DNA of 64,000 nt from Variovorax ginsengisoli (GCF_030486595.1 NZ_JAUJZH010000020.1:62001-126000); one strand, 5' to 3'. Positions 1-8,983 are shown, numbered from the stretch's first letter. Notes: generated from the sequence alone by a model not told the origin. Translations and numbers: made by a program.

Positions 1-714
1 CGTGGAGATGAAGCCGCGCACCAGGTCGTCGTCCAGGATCAGGTCGGTGGTGGCGCCGGTCAGCAGGCTGATCGGGTTGACCGTCATGTTGCCCCAGAGC
101 TTGTACCAGACGTCCTTCTGGATCTGCGGCGAAAGCTTGGCGTCGAGGCCTGCGCCGGCCAGCAGGTCGAGCAGCGCCCTGGCCCGTGGGGTCGCCTCGC
201 CCGAGGGCTCGCCGATGATCAGGCCGTTGCCGAAGTGGTGCCGCACCACGCCCGGCGCGTCGAGCGCGCAGCTCGCGTGCACCACGCAGCCGATCACGTG
301 CCGGGCGGGAATCGCCGCATCGATCTTGCCGCCCGGGTCGACCGCTTCGAGCTGCGCACCGGCCAGCGGGCCACCGAAGCCGCCCTGCAGGAACCACCAG
401 GGCACGCCGTTCATGGCCGTCAGCACGATGGTGTCGGGGCCCAGCAGCGGCGCGATCCGCTGCGCCACGGCCGGCAGCGAGGGCGCCTTCACCGCGACGA
501 TGACCAGGTCCTGGACGCCGAGCGCCGAGGGGTCCTCGCTGGCGTTGACCGGCACGCTCACGCGCGAGTCGCCGCTGGCCAGCGTGAGCCCGTCGCGCTT
601 CAGCGCGGCCAGAGTGGCGCCGCGCGCCACCACGTTGATCGCCGATCCGGTCTGCGCGAGCTTGGCGCCGATCCAGCCGCCGATCGCGCCGGCGCCGTAG
701 ATGCAAATTTTCAT
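1..714 (-). CDS. 2-dehydropantoate 2-reductase family protein, 3' end beyond the window
   Basis: This is an NADPH-dependent reductase of the ApbA/PanE family. Reading back from the ATG at 714, it opens with a Rossmann glycine motif (GAGAIG, residues 7-12). Near residue 205 it has the family signature YKLWGN...NPIS, whose lysine is the catalytic residue in characterised PanE. Only 238 codons are visible of a family that is usually about 300-330 residues, so the C-terminus lies left of the window. It sits last in a catabolic operon, after a class II aldolase and a Bug receptor. It may therefore reduce a 2-keto acid other than ketopantoate, and paralogues in such settings rarely make pantothenate. 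The family call is firm; the substrate is unknown. Confidence 0.88.
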   Translation of the reverse strand, partial: MKICIYGAGAIGGWIGAKLAQTGSAINVVARGATLAALKRDGLTLASGDSRVSVPVNASEDPSALGVQDLVIVAVKAPSLPAVAQRIAPLLGPDTIVLTAMNGVPWWFLQGGFGGPLAGAQLEAVDPGGKIDAAIPARHVIGCVVHASCALDAPGVVRHHFGNGLIIGEPSGEATPRARALLDLLAGAGLDAKLSPQIQKDVWYKLWGNMTVNPISLLTGATTDLILDDDLVRGFIST

Positions 715-770
715 GTTCGGGAGATTCCTTTGCTCTTGGCTTGAGGCTCGCCCTGGCCCCCTCCAGGAAC

Positions 771-855
771 ACCGCGGAACCGGCTCTGCCGGGCCGCTGG
801 TGTTGCCCCCGGCAGGGGGTGGGCGGCTACACGAAGTGAGCCAACCTGGGGGGAG
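771..855 (+). repeat. GC-rich intergenic repeat, copy A
   Basis: This non-coding element lies between two co-directional minus-strand genes. Its first half (ACCGCGGAACCGGCT, then TGCCGGGCCGCTGGT) matches the reverse complement of copy B at 44567-44643. Its second half contains ACACGAAGTG followed by a G run, shared with copy C at 9611-9682. CCCCC/GGGGG arms can form a hairpin. It looks like a dispersed intergenic element that could act as a terminator or mRNA-stability structure within operons. Confidence 0.7.
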
Positions 856-857
856 CT

Positions 858-1649
858 CTATAGCTTGTAGCTGTCGTCGATGCGGTCGACCTGGCGCACC
901 AGGGCGTCGAACACATCCCGGCCGGCGCCGTGCGCCGGGTTGAACTGCAGCGCATCGCGCGTGCAGCGCTCGGCGATGGCCTCGGAGACCGGGATCGGCG
1001 CGCCCATCGACAAGGTCGCCAGCTGGATCTCGCAGGCACGCTGCAAGGTCCAGAGGATCGCGAAGGTCTGGGGCAGCATCTCGCCCCAGGCCAGCAAGCC
1101 ATGGTTGCGCAGGATCACGGCCTTGCGCTCGCCGATGCTCTTCAGCAGGCGCGGACCTTCGTCGGCATGGATCGTGATGCCCTCGAACTCGTGGTACGCG
1201 ACCATGCCGTGCAATTGCGCGGTATAGAAGTTGGTCTGCTGCAGCCCCCCCTGCAGGCAGGCCACCGCCACGCCCGCGGTGGTGTGCACGTGCATCACGC
1301 AATGCGCGTCGGGCAGGCCGTCGTGGATCGCGGCATGCACCGTGAAGCCGGCCGGGTTCACCGCATGGGTGGAGCCGTCGAGCACCCGGCCCTCCAGGTC
1401 GATCTTGACCAGGTTGCTGGCCGTGACCTCGCTGTAGTGCAGGCCGAAGGGATTGATCAGGAACTGCTTCTCGCCACCGGTCACGCTGTCGGGCAGCCGC
1501 ACCGTGATGTGGTTGTAGATCATCTCGGTCCAGCCCAGCATCGCGAACACGCGGTAGCAGGCGGCAAGCTGCAGCCGGGCGGCGCGCTCGTCGGGGTGGA
1601 GGGCGGGATGCACCAGCGCCGAAGGCGACGGGGTGGCGAGTGTGTTCAT
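858..1649 (-). CDS. class II aldolase/adducin family protein
   Basis: This 263-residue protein is a class II (zinc-dependent) aldolase-fold enzyme, related to fuculose-phosphate aldolase and ribulose-phosphate epimerase. The zinc-binding HVH is at residues 120-122, and a second conserved histidine is in RNHGLLAWG near residue 186. The ATG at 1649 is preceded by AAGGAA. It begins 19 nt after the Bug receptor gene on the same strand, so the two are probably co-transcribed. In such settings the family usually cleaves or decarboxylates small hydroxy-keto acids. The substrate cannot be read from sequence. Confidence 0.88.
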   Translation of the reverse strand: MNTLATPSPSALVHPALHPDERAARLQLAACYRVFAMLGWTEMIYNHITVRLPDSVTGGEKQFLINPFGLHYSEVTASNLVKIDLEGRVLDGSTHAVNPAGFTVHAAIHDGLPDAHCVMHVHTTAGVAVACLQGGLQQTNFYTAQLHGMVAYHEFEGITIHADEGPRLLKSIGERKAVILRNHGLLAWGEMLPQTFAILWTLQRACEIQLATLSMGAPIPVSEAIAERCTRDALQFNPAHGAGRDVFDALVRQVDRIDDSYKL

Positions 1650-1668
1650 CTGCAGTTCCTTTTCATGG

Positions 1669-2667
1669 TCAGCCCTCTGCGGTGAAGCCGACCTGTTTCA
1701 CGATGGGGGCCCACTTGGCCGTGTCTTTCTTGATCAGCTCCGTGAGTTCGCCCGGCGTCGAGGACATCGCCTCCAGGCCGAAGCCCGCCAGGCCGTCGAT
1801 CACGTCCTTCTGGGCCAGCGCCTGCTTGAAGGAGGCATTGGCGCGCGCCACCACTTCGGGCGAGGCCTTGGCCGGCAGCAGGAAGGCGAACCATTCGCTG
1901 TGCGTCATGTCCTTGATGCCCTGCTCCTCGAAGGTCGGCACGTCGGGCGCGAAGCGGCTGCGCTTGGCGCCCGAGACGCCGAGGATGCGCACCTTGCCGG
2001 TGGGCAGGTGCTGCGTGATGTCGCCGATCGGGCCCGACACCGCCGCGATGTTGCCGCCCAGCAGGTCGAGCATCGCCGGCTGGGTGCCGCGGTAGGCCGC
2101 GTGCTTGAGCTCGACGCCCGCGCTCTTGCCCAGCAGCGCGCCGATGAAGTGCGGCGTCGAGCCGGCGGCCGGCGAGCCGAAGTTGGCGCCTTCGGGATGG
2201 GTCTTGGCCCAGGCCAGGAACTCGGGCACGGTCTTGATCGTGAGCGGCACCGCCGGCCCGACCGCGAAGCCGAAGTCGAACACGCAGGCGATCGTCACCG
2301 GCGACAGGTCGACCAGCGGGTCGTACGGCAGCTTCTTGTAGATGTGCGGATAGATCGTGAGGATCGAGGTCGGCGTCTGCAGGATTGTGGCGCCGTCGGC
2401 CGGCTGGCTCTTGACATAGGTGACCGCGATCTGGCCGCCCGCGCCGGTGCGGTTCTCGACCACCACGGCCTTCCCGTAGTCGGGCTGCAGCCGGGTCGCG
2501 ACACGCCGGCAGGTGGTGTCGGAGGTGCCGCCGGCCGCGAAGCCGGTGATCAGGCGCGCGGTCTCGAAGGGAAAGCCCTGCGACTGGGCAAAGACGCTCT
2601 GGCCCAGGCTGGCCAGCAGCGCGGAGGCGCTGGTGGTCTGCAGCAGGTGGCGGCGGGTGATGGTCAT
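1669..2667 (-). CDS. Bug-family (TTT) periplasmic solute receptor
   Basis: This is a tripartite tricarboxylate transporter substrate-binding protein of 332 residues. The N-terminus has a twin-arginine-like export signal (TRRHLLQ, then a short hydrophobic stretch ending FAQ). The mature part shows the Bug hallmarks FAAGGTSDTTCRR near the start, the VVENRTGAGG segment, and PTFEEQG late in the chain. I chose the ATG at 2667 because GAGGAGA lies nine bases upstream; a longer frame adds 23 residues with no signal-like content. No TctA/TctB membrane partners are in the window, as is usual for these expanded receptors. It lies downstream of hpaI and probably captures an aromatic acid or carboxylate. 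Confidence 0.92.
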   Translation of the reverse strand: MTITRRHLLQTTSASALLASLGQSVFAQSQGFPFETARLITGFAAGGTSDTTCRRVATRLQPDYGKAVVVENRTGAGGQIAVTYVKSQPADGATILQTPTSILTIYPHIYKKLPYDPLVDLSPVTIACVFDFGFAVGPAVPLTIKTVPEFLAWAKTHPEGANFGSPAAGSTPHFIGALLGKSAGVELKHAAYRGTQPAMLDLLGGNIAAVSGPIGDITQHLPTGKVRILGVSGAKRSRFAPDVPTFEEQGIKDMTHSEWFAFLLPAKASPEVVARANASFKQALAQKDVIDGLAGFGLEAMSSTPGELTELIKKDTAKWAPIVKQVGFTAEG

Positions 2668-2783
2668 TGAGATGTCTCCTCGGGTGATCGATGCGTTGGA
2701 AAGGGCGTATTTTTCCCGCAACTCGGTGCGCCGCACACCCGCGTTTACCTCACGTATCGAGTACCGAAGTCATCAGGCCGGGA

Positions 2784-3593
2784 TCAGTAGGTCCCGCCGC
2801 TGGCTGCCGGCTTGGCCGTGTCCTTGAAACTCGCCGCCAGCGCGCTGGTGCTGCGCACCAGCAGGTTGGTGTCCAGCCCGACGGCGACGAAGGTCGCGCC
2901 CAGCGCCAGGTACTTGCGCGCCAGCGTCTCGTTGGGCGTGAGGATGCCCGCGGCCTTGCCGGCACGCTGGATGCGGGCGATCGCGTCCTCGATCGCGGCC
3001 TGCACCTCCGGGTGGTCGGAGTCGCCCACGCGGCCCATCGAGGCCGACAGGTCGGCCGGTCCGATGAAGACGCCGTCGACGCCGTCGATCGCCGCGATGG
3101 CTTCCAGGTTGGCCAGCGCCTCGCGCGATTCGGCCTGCACCAGCAGGCAGACGCGGTCGTTGGCTTCCTTGGCATAGGCGGGATAGCGGCCCCAGCGCGA
3201 GGCGCGCGCGCCGCCCATGCCGCGGATGCCCTCGGGCGGATAGCGCATCGCGCGCACGATCGCGCGCGCCTGCTCGGGCGTGTCGACCATCGGCACCAGC
3301 AGGGTCTGCAGGCCGAGGTCGAGGTACTGCTTGATCAGCGCCGCGCCCGCGTCGCCGTGGCCCAGCGGCACGCGCGCGATCGCGTTGACGCCCGGATAGC
3401 CGGCAATCGCCTGCGCCTGCTGCAGGATGCTGGCCAGCCCGTTCGGCGAATGCTCGCCGTCGATCAGCAGCCAGTCGAAGCCGGCGCCGGCGCAGATCTC
3501 GGCGCTGTAGGCGTCGGCCAGGCCGAGCCAGAGGCCGATCTGGGCGCGCTTCTCGGCCAGGGCTTGCTTGAAGGGGTTGGTGGGTGTGGTCAT
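2784..3593 (-). CDS. hpaI: 4-hydroxy-2-oxo-heptane-1,7-dioate aldolase
   Basis: HpaI is a class II pyruvate aldolase. It splits 4-hydroxy-2-oxoheptanedioate into pyruvate and succinic semialdehyde, the last step of the homoprotocatechuate meta route. The 269-residue product has the HpcH/HpaI landmarks: WLLIDGEHSPNG with the catalytic-site histidine, the QAESREAL glutamate of the metal site, and GPADLSASMG. The ATG at 3593 gives MTTPTNPFK, which matches the usual N-terminus; an upstream extension is unlike the family. It starts 13 nt after hpaH and is co-transcribed with it. Confidence 0.95.
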   Translation of the reverse strand: MTTPTNPFKQALAEKRAQIGLWLGLADAYSAEICAGAGFDWLLIDGEHSPNGLASILQQAQAIAGYPGVNAIARVPLGHGDAGAALIKQYLDLGLQTLLVPMVDTPEQARAIVRAMRYPPEGIRGMGGARASRWGRYPAYAKEANDRVCLLVQAESREALANLEAIAAIDGVDGVFIGPADLSASMGRVGDSDHPEVQAAIEDAIARIQRAGKAAGILTPNETLARKYLALGATFVAVGLDTNLLVRSTSALAASFKDTAKPAASGGTY

Positions 3594-3606
3594 GGTTTCG
3601 TGACTT

Positions 3607-4410
3607 TCAGACGAATCGGAAGGAGATCGCGCCCAGGGGGCCGTAGTCCGCATGGAATGTATCGCCCGGCAGCGCGGTGGTCGGCCGCGTGAACGAGCCG
3701 CCGAGCACGATCTCGCCGGCCTCCAGGCATTCGTCCCAGGGCGCCAGCTTGTTGGCGAGCCAGGCGACGCCGGTGGCGGGATGGTTCAGCACCGCGGCCG
3801 CGACCCCGGACTCTTCGATGACGCCGTTCTTGTAGAGCAGCGCGCTGACCCAGCGCAGGTCGACCGCGTCCGGCTTCACCGGCCGCCCGCCGGTCACGAT
3901 GCCGGCGTTGGCCGCGTTGTCGGCGATGGTGTCGAACACCTTGCGCATCTGCTTGGTGTGGCGGTCGAACTGCTCGATGCGCGCATCGATGATCTCGATC
4001 GCCGGCACCACGTAGTCGGTGGCGTCCAGCACGTCGAAGATCGTTACGTTCGGCCCCTTGAGCCGCTTGCCGAGCTTGAAGGCCAGCTCGACCTCGACCC
4101 GCGGCGCGATGAAGCGCGAGAACGGGATGTCGCCGCCCTGCTCGAAGAACATGTCGTCCAGCAGCGTGCCGTAGTCGGGCTCGTCGATCTGGCTCGACAG
4201 CTGCATGGCACGCGAGGTCAGGCCGATCTTGTGGCCCTTGACGGTGCGGCCCTCGGCGATCTTGGCCTTGACCCATTCGCGCGAGATCGCGTAGCCGTCC
4301 TCGATCGTCATCTCCGGATGGCGCTTCGAGAAATGCTCGACCTGCACGCGCGTCTTCTCGCTCTCGTGGAGTTCGGCGGCCAGCTGCCGGATGAGTTCGG
4401 GTGCGAGCAT
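3607..4410 (-). CDS. hpaH: 2-oxo-hept-4-ene-1,7-dioate hydratase
   Basis: HpaH adds water to 2-oxo-hept-4-ene-1,7-dioate, making the substrate of HpaI. The 267-residue protein belongs to the hydratase/decarboxylase branch of the FAH fold. It has the characteristic GHKIGLTS near residue 60, the acidic metal-site segment RVEVELAF, and the NHPATGVAWLANKL stretch typical of the family. The order hpaF-hpaH-hpaI with gaps of a few bases matches the classical hpa/hpc operons. Confidence 0.95.
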   Translation of the reverse strand: MLAPELIRQLAAELHESEKTRVQVEHFSKRHPEMTIEDGYAISREWVKAKIAEGRTVKGHKIGLTSRAMQLSSQIDEPDYGTLLDDMFFEQGGDIPFSRFIAPRVEVELAFKLGKRLKGPNVTIFDVLDATDYVVPAIEIIDARIEQFDRHTKQMRKVFDTIADNAANAGIVTGGRPVKPDAVDLRWVSALLYKNGVIEESGVAAAVLNHPATGVAWLANKLAPWDECLEAGEIVLGGSFTRPTTALPGDTFHADYGPLGAISFRFV

Positions 4411-4413
4411 GGT

Positions 4414-4821
4414 TCAGGCCTTGTTGAAGAGGGGATGCAGGTTGCTGTGCTTGCCGTCGTAGACCTGGCCCGGGCTCTCGTCGATCTGCAGCGTGATGCC
4501 GATGTGGCGCTGGTCGAAGACCGGCGCGAAGTGCGCCTTCGTCGCGCCCAGAAGGGCGTCGCCGACGCGCTCGTGCACAGACGCCGAGCGGCCCGCGCCC
4601 ATCCGCAGGTTGAGGTAGACGAAGGCGTAGTCGGCCTTGCCGTCGGCCACCGCGTGGTGCGCCGCCGGGTAGGCCAGCACGCGGGTGCCGCCGGTCGGAA
4701 AGACCTGCCGGCCCTCGTCGTCGCGCTGTTCGAGCATGCAGTCGGCGAGCGAGCGGCAGAGCGCCGACATGTCGGTCTCGCGCTCGATGTTGGGGGTGTA
4801 GAGAATGACCAGGTGCGGCAT
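4414..4821 (-). CDS. hpaF: 5-carboxymethyl-2-hydroxymuconate delta-isomerase
   Basis: HpaF isomerises 5-carboxymethyl-2-hydroxymuconate to 5-oxo-pent-3-ene-1,2,5-tricarboxylate. The 135-residue protein belongs to the tautomerase superfamily, where the N-terminal proline exposed after removal of Met is the catalytic base. Here the protein begins MPHLVILYTPN. Length and the C-terminal HSNLHPLF segment fit CHMI. It lies three bases upstream of hpaH and seven bases after hpaD. Confidence 0.94.
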   Translation of the reverse strand: MPHLVILYTPNIERETDMSALCRSLADCMLEQRDDEGRQVFPTGGTRVLAYPAAHHAVADGKADYAFVYLNLRMGAGRSASVHERVGDALLGATKAHFAPVFDQRHIGITLQIDESPGQVYDGKHSNLHPLFNKA

Positions 4822-4828
4822 GGGGGCC

Positions 4829-5752
4829 TCAGAGGCGAGAGACGGCCTGGAAGCCCTCGGCGCTGGACGCCTGGGCCTTCGGAATGGCGCGGCCGTCCTG
4901 CGGCGTGACCGGCAGCACCACGTTGATCTGGCCGGTGCCCGAGGAGCCGAAGTAGGGCGTCACGACCTCCGCGCGGCCGTCGTAGGCCGACCAGCCCAGG
5001 GCGCCGAGCACCATCGCCGTGTCGTGCATGAAGCCCTCGCCATGGCCCTTGACGGCGTACTCGGGCAGCATGCTGCAGAAGTCATTCCATTCGCCGTTCT
5101 CCCACATCCGCACCACGTCGTGGTCCATGCGTTCGAGCAGCGGACTCCAGATGCGGTCGGCGAACTGCGGCGCCAGCCCGTTCTGCGCGAAGCGGTGCGA
5201 CATCGATCCGCTGGCGAAGAAGGCGACCGTGCCGTCGTAGTGGTCCTCCACCGCGCGCCGCATGGCCCAGCCCAGGCGGGCGCTGTCGTTCAGGTAGTGG
5301 CTGGTGCACAGCGCCGAGACGCAGATCGCCTTGAAGTGCAGGTCCTCGTTCATGTAGCGCATCGGGACCAGCGTGCCGTATTCGGGCCCGAGCGTGGTGG
5401 CGTCGTGCGCCAGCGTCTCCACGCCCCATTGGTTGCAGGCCTGCGCCAGCAGCTTGCCGAGCGTCGGGTTGCCCGGCACCTCGTAGGGCATGTTGCTGAT
5501 GAAGTGCGGCAGCTCGTTGCTGGTGTAGACGCCCTTGAAATGCGGCGCGCAGTTCAGGTGGTAGCTGGCGTTGACCAGCCAGTGGGTGTCGAACACCACG
5601 ATGGTGTCCACGCCCAGGTCGCGGCAGCGCTGGCCGATCTCTTTCAAGCCGTCGATGGCGGCCTGCCGGCTGCCCTTGCGCGGGCCGTCGAGCTCGCTGA
5701 GGTACAGCGAGGGCACGTGCGTGATCTTGGCGGCGAGTGCGAGCTTGCCCAT
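4829..5752 (-). CDS. hpaD: 3,4-dihydroxyphenylacetate 2,3-dioxygenase
   Basis: HpaD opens the homoprotocatechuate ring by extradiol cleavage. The 307-residue protein belongs to the LigB-type (class III) dioxygenases. It starts MGKLALAAKITHVPSLYLSE, with a first iron-site histidine in ITHVPS and another in VFDTHWLVN. The ATG at 5752 was chosen because it follows the hpaE stop by two bases and gives the family N-terminus; the open frame upstream lies inside hpaE. The product is the semialdehyde oxidised by HpaE. Confidence 0.94.
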   Translation of the reverse strand: MGKLALAAKITHVPSLYLSELDGPRKGSRQAAIDGLKEIGQRCRDLGVDTIVVFDTHWLVNASYHLNCAPHFKGVYTSNELPHFISNMPYEVPGNPTLGKLLAQACNQWGVETLAHDATTLGPEYGTLVPMRYMNEDLHFKAICVSALCTSHYLNDSARLGWAMRRAVEDHYDGTVAFFASGSMSHRFAQNGLAPQFADRIWSPLLERMDHDVVRMWENGEWNDFCSMLPEYAVKGHGEGFMHDTAMVLGALGWSAYDGRAEVVTPYFGSSGTGQINVVLPVTPQDGRAIPKAQASSAEGFQAVSRL

Positions 5753-5754
5753 GG

Positions 5755-7212
5755 TCAGACGCCCCAATGGGGGATGTGGTGCGATCCAAGCGAGACCGCG
5801 ATGTTCTTCGGCTCGCAGAACACCTCGTAGCTCCAGGTGCCGCCCTCGCGACCGGTGCCCGAGGCCTTGGTGCCGCCGAAGGGCTGGCGCAGGTCGCGCA
5901 CGTTCTGGCTGTTGACGAAGCACATGCCGGCCTCGACCGCGGCGGCGACCCGGTGCGCCTTGCCGATGTTCTCGGTCCACACATAGCTCGACAGGCCGTA
6001 GGCGATGTCGTTGGCCAGGCGGATCGCATCGGCCTCGTCCTTGAACGGAATCAGGCAGGCGACCGGCCCGAAGATCTCGTCCTGGGCGATCTTCATGCGG
6101 TTGTCGACATCGGCGAACACGGTGGGCAGCACGTAGTTGCCCTTCTTCACGCGATCGGGAAGCTCCGGCGCGCCGAGGCCGCCGCACAGCAGGGTCGCGC
6201 CTTCCTTCGGGCCCAGCTCGATGTAGCTGCGCACCTTGGCCAAGTGGGCCTGCGAGATCATCGGCCCGACGATGGTCTTCTCGTCGAGCGGATCGCCGAC
6301 CGTGATGCGCTTCGCCCGCTCGGCGAACTTCGCCGCGAAGTCGGCATAGATCGACTGCTGCACCAGGATGCGCGAGCCCGCGGTGCAGCGCTCGCCGTTG
6401 TTGCTGAAGATCATGAAGATGGCGGCATCGAGCGCGCGGTCGAGGTCGGCGTCGTCGAAGATCACGAACGGGCTCTTGCCGCCAAGCTCCATGCTGAACT
6501 TCTTCAGGCCGGCGCTCTTCACGATGCGGTTGCCGGTGGCGGTCGATCCGGTGAACGAGATCGCGCGCACGTCGGGGTGCGCCACCAGCGGCTCGCCGGC
6601 TTCCTTGCCGTAGCCGTGCACCAGGTTCAGCACGCCGGCCGGGATGCCGGCCTCAAGCGCCAGCTCGCCCAGGCGCGCGGCGGTCAGCGGCGACAGCTCG
6701 CTCATCTTCAGCACCGCGGTGTTGCCGAAAGCCAGGCAGGGCGCGACCTTCCAGGTGGCGGTCATGAAGGGCACGTTCCACGGCGAGATCAGCGCGCACA
6801 CGCCCACCGGGTGGAACAGCGTGTAGTTCAGGTGGGTGGGCGTCGGGTAGGTGTGGCCGTCGACCCGCGTGCACATCTCGGCGAAGTAATAGAAGTTGTC
6901 GGCTGCGCGCGGCACCAGCTGCTTGCCGGTCTGGGCGATGACCTGGCCGCAGTCGTTGGTCTCGGTCTGCGCGATCTCGGGCACGTTCCTGGCGATCAGG
7001 TCGCCGAGCTTGCGGATCAGCTTCGCGCGCTCGGGCGCGGGCAGGCCGGCCCACTTCGGGAAGGCCTCCTTGGCGGCGGCCACGGCCGCGTGAACGTCGG
7101 CCTCGCCGCCCGAGGCGACCTCGGCCAGCACTTCTTGCGTAGCCGGGTTGACGGTCTGGAAATAGTCGCGGCCGGCGACCGGCTTGCCGTTGATGAGGTG
7201 GTCGATCTGCAT
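5755..7212 (-). CDS. hpaE: 5-carboxymethyl-2-hydroxymuconate semialdehyde dehydrogenase
   Basis: HpaE is an NAD-dependent aldehyde dehydrogenase that oxidises the ring-cleavage semialdehyde made by HpaD. The 485-residue protein carries the complete ALDH machinery: SPWNVPF with Asn146, FTGSTATG at about 220-227, the general base Glu242 in MELGGKSP, and the nucleophile Cys276 in NNGERCTAG. The ATG at 7212 (MQIDHLING) fits the family; a 20-residue upstream extension does not. It is flanked by a Bug receptor gene upstream and hpaD downstream. Confidence 0.95.
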   Translation of the reverse strand: MQIDHLINGKPVAGRDYFQTVNPATQEVLAEVASGGEADVHAAVAAAKEAFPKWAGLPAPERAKLIRKLGDLIARNVPEIAQTETNDCGQVIAQTGKQLVPRAADNFYYFAEMCTRVDGHTYPTPTHLNYTLFHPVGVCALISPWNVPFMTATWKVAPCLAFGNTAVLKMSELSPLTAARLGELALEAGIPAGVLNLVHGYGKEAGEPLVAHPDVRAISFTGSTATGNRIVKSAGLKKFSMELGGKSPFVIFDDADLDRALDAAIFMIFSNNGERCTAGSRILVQQSIYADFAAKFAERAKRITVGDPLDEKTIVGPMISQAHLAKVRSYIELGPKEGATLLCGGLGAPELPDRVKKGNYVLPTVFADVDNRMKIAQDEIFGPVACLIPFKDEADAIRLANDIAYGLSSYVWTENIGKAHRVAAAVEAGMCFVNSQNVRDLRQPFGGTKASGTGREGGTWSYEVFCEPKNIAVSLGSHHIPHWGV

Positions 7213-7229
7213 GGGAATGTCTTTCAGGG

Positions 7230-8207
7230 TCAGTCGATTCGGATCTCGCGCGAAGCGATCAGCGCCTGCCACTTCTTGCGCTCCGATTGCACGTAGCGGC
7301 TCATGTCGGCGGCGTCGGTGGGGCGGGCTTCCCAGCCGGCGTCGAACAGCTTCTGGCGCACGGCGGGGTCGTTCATGGCCTTCAGCAGGTCGGTGCCGAG
7401 CTTCAGCTGGATGTCCTTCGGTGTCGCGGCCGGTGCCACCAGGCCTTGCCAGGTGTAGGCCTCGACCTCGGCGAAGCCGAGTTCCTTCGCGGTCGGCACC
7501 TGCGGCAGCTGCGGCACCCGCTCGCCCGACATCGCGAGCAGCGGCACCACCTTGCCGGCCTTGACGGCGCTGATGCCGCTCGGCAGGTCGAGCATCATCA
7601 ACGGCACCTGGCCGCCCATGAGATCCTGCAGCGCCGGGGCGCCGCCCTTGTAGGGCACGTGCAGCAGCGAGACGCCCGCCTCGCGCTGGAACAGCTCGAG
7701 CGCGAGATGGTGCGGGCTGCCGGCGCCAGGGGTCGCGATGCTGTACTTGCCGGGCGCCTTCTTGAGCGCGGCGATCAGCGCCTTGGCGTCGGCGAAGCCC
7801 GCGCCCGGCGCGGCCGTGATGATGAGCGGCGAGCGCCCCATCATGCCGAGCGCGACGAAGTCCTTCTCGCTGTCGTAGGGCAGCTTCTTGTAGAGCACCG
7901 GGTTGTAGACCAGCACGCCGTTGTCGGCCGAGAACACGGTGTAGCCATCGCCGGGCGAGCGCGCCACGTTCTCGGAAGCGATGATGGCGGCGGCGCCGGG
8001 GCGGTTGTCGACCAGCACCGGCTGGCCGATCTGCTGCGACAGCTGGGCGCCGGCGGTGCGCGCCAGGAAGTCGGTGCCGCCGCCGGCCGGATAGCCGACC
8101 ACCCAGCGCACCGGCTTGGCCGGATAGCCTTGCGCCGGTGCGTCGAGCGCCACCACCGATGCGGCCAGCGCGACCATCGCGGTCGCGAGCTTGATCATCT
8201 TCTTCAT
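7230..8207 (-). CDS. Bug-family (TTT) periplasmic solute receptor inside the hpa operon
   Basis: This 325-residue secreted binding protein has a Sec signal (MKKMIKLATA, hydrophobic core, cut near APAQ). Bug landmarks follow: YPAGGGTDFLAR, VDNRPGAAA, and VPTAKELGF late in the chain. It is embedded between hpaG2 and hpaE with short gaps (17 nt to hpaE, 23 nt from hpaG2), so it is co-expressed with the catabolic enzymes. This suggests that its ligand is 4-hydroxyphenylacetate, homoprotocatechuate or a related acid. No cognate permease is visible. Confidence 0.93.
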   Translation of the reverse strand: MKKMIKLATAMVALAASVVALDAPAQGYPAKPVRWVVGYPAGGGTDFLARTAGAQLSQQIGQPVLVDNRPGAAAIIASENVARSPGDGYTVFSADNGVLVYNPVLYKKLPYDSEKDFVALGMMGRSPLIITAAPGAGFADAKALIAALKKAPGKYSIATPGAGSPHHLALELFQREAGVSLLHVPYKGGAPALQDLMGGQVPLMMLDLPSGISAVKAGKVVPLLAMSGERVPQLPQVPTAKELGFAEVEAYTWQGLVAPAATPKDIQLKLGTDLLKAMNDPAVRQKLFDAGWEARPTDAADMSRYVQSERKKWQALIASREIRID

Positions 8208-8230
8208 CTTGTCTCCGTTTGCTGCGCCGC

Positions 8231-8983
8231 TCAGGCCGCGGCGATGGTGTTGACCAGCGCGCCGATCTGCGCGATCTCGGTCACGATGACGTCGCCCGGG
8301 CGGCAATCGACCACGCCGTCGGGCGTGCCGGTCAGGATCAGGTCGCCGGGCTGCAGGGTCATGAAGGCGCTGAAGTACTCGATCAGGAAGGGCGCGTCGA
8401 AGATCATGTCCTTCGTGTTGCCCGACTGCGTGAGCTTGCCGTTGACCGTGGTGCTGAGCGCCAGCGCCATGGGGTCGGCCACGTCTTTGGCGTCGACCAG
8501 CCAGGGGCCGATCGGCGTGCAGGTGTCGCGGTTCTTCACGCGCAGGTTGGGGCGGTACCAGTTCTCGAGGTAGTCGCGGATCGCGTAGTCGTTGGCCACC
8601 GTGTAGCCGCCGATGAAGTCGTAGGCGTCGTCGCGCTTCACCTTCTTCGCGGTCTTGCCGACCACGATCACCAGCTCGCATTCGTAGTGCATGAACTGCA
8701 CCTCCGACGGCCGGTAGGTGAGCTGGCGGTGGCCGGTGAGCGTGCTCTCGCCCTTGACGAAGACCAGCGGCTCCTCGGGGGCCTTGAACTCCAGTTCCTT
8801 GGCGTGGTCGGCGTAGTTGAGGCCCAGCGCGAGGATGGTGCGCGGGCGCGGCACGGGCTTGAGCGGCGGCAGCCACGAGACCGCATCGGCCTCGACCTGG
8901 CGGCCGTCGGCGAGGCGCAGCCGGCCGCCGTCTTCCACGGCGTCGTGCACCGCGTTTTCGAACAGGATGCGCGCGTGCTTCAT
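8231..8983 (-). CDS. hpaG2: 2-hydroxyhepta-2,4-diene-1,7-dioate isomerase (HpaG C-terminal-type subunit)
   Basis: This FAH-superfamily enzyme of 250 residues corresponds to the C-terminal half of the bifunctional HpaG/HpcE of enterobacteria. It carries the family's metal-site region (FMHYECELVIVVG) and the closing GDLILTGTPDGV motif. Its ATG overlaps the TGA of hpaG1 by 4 nt (ATGA), so translation is coupled. Here the two halves are separate genes, a common arrangement in betaproteobacteria. Confidence 0.92.
   Translation of the reverse strand: MKHARILFENAVHDAVEDGGRLRLADGRQVEADAVSWLPPLKPVPRPRTILALGLNYADHAKELEFKAPEEPLVFVKGESTLTGHRQLTYRPSEVQFMHYECELVIVVGKTAKKVKRDDAYDFIGGYTVANDYAIRDYLENWYRPNLRVKNRDTCTPIGPWLVDAKDVADPMALALSTTVNGKLTQSGNTKDMIFDAPFLIEYFSAFMTLQPGDLILTGTPDGVVDCRPGDVIVTEIAQIGALVNTIAAA

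Noticed and set aside
2..744. Plus-strand open frames over the left-edge gene
   Set aside because: They are shadows of the minus-strand PanE-like gene, which has a Rossmann motif and family signature; the plus frames are Arg/Pro/Ser-rich with no motif.
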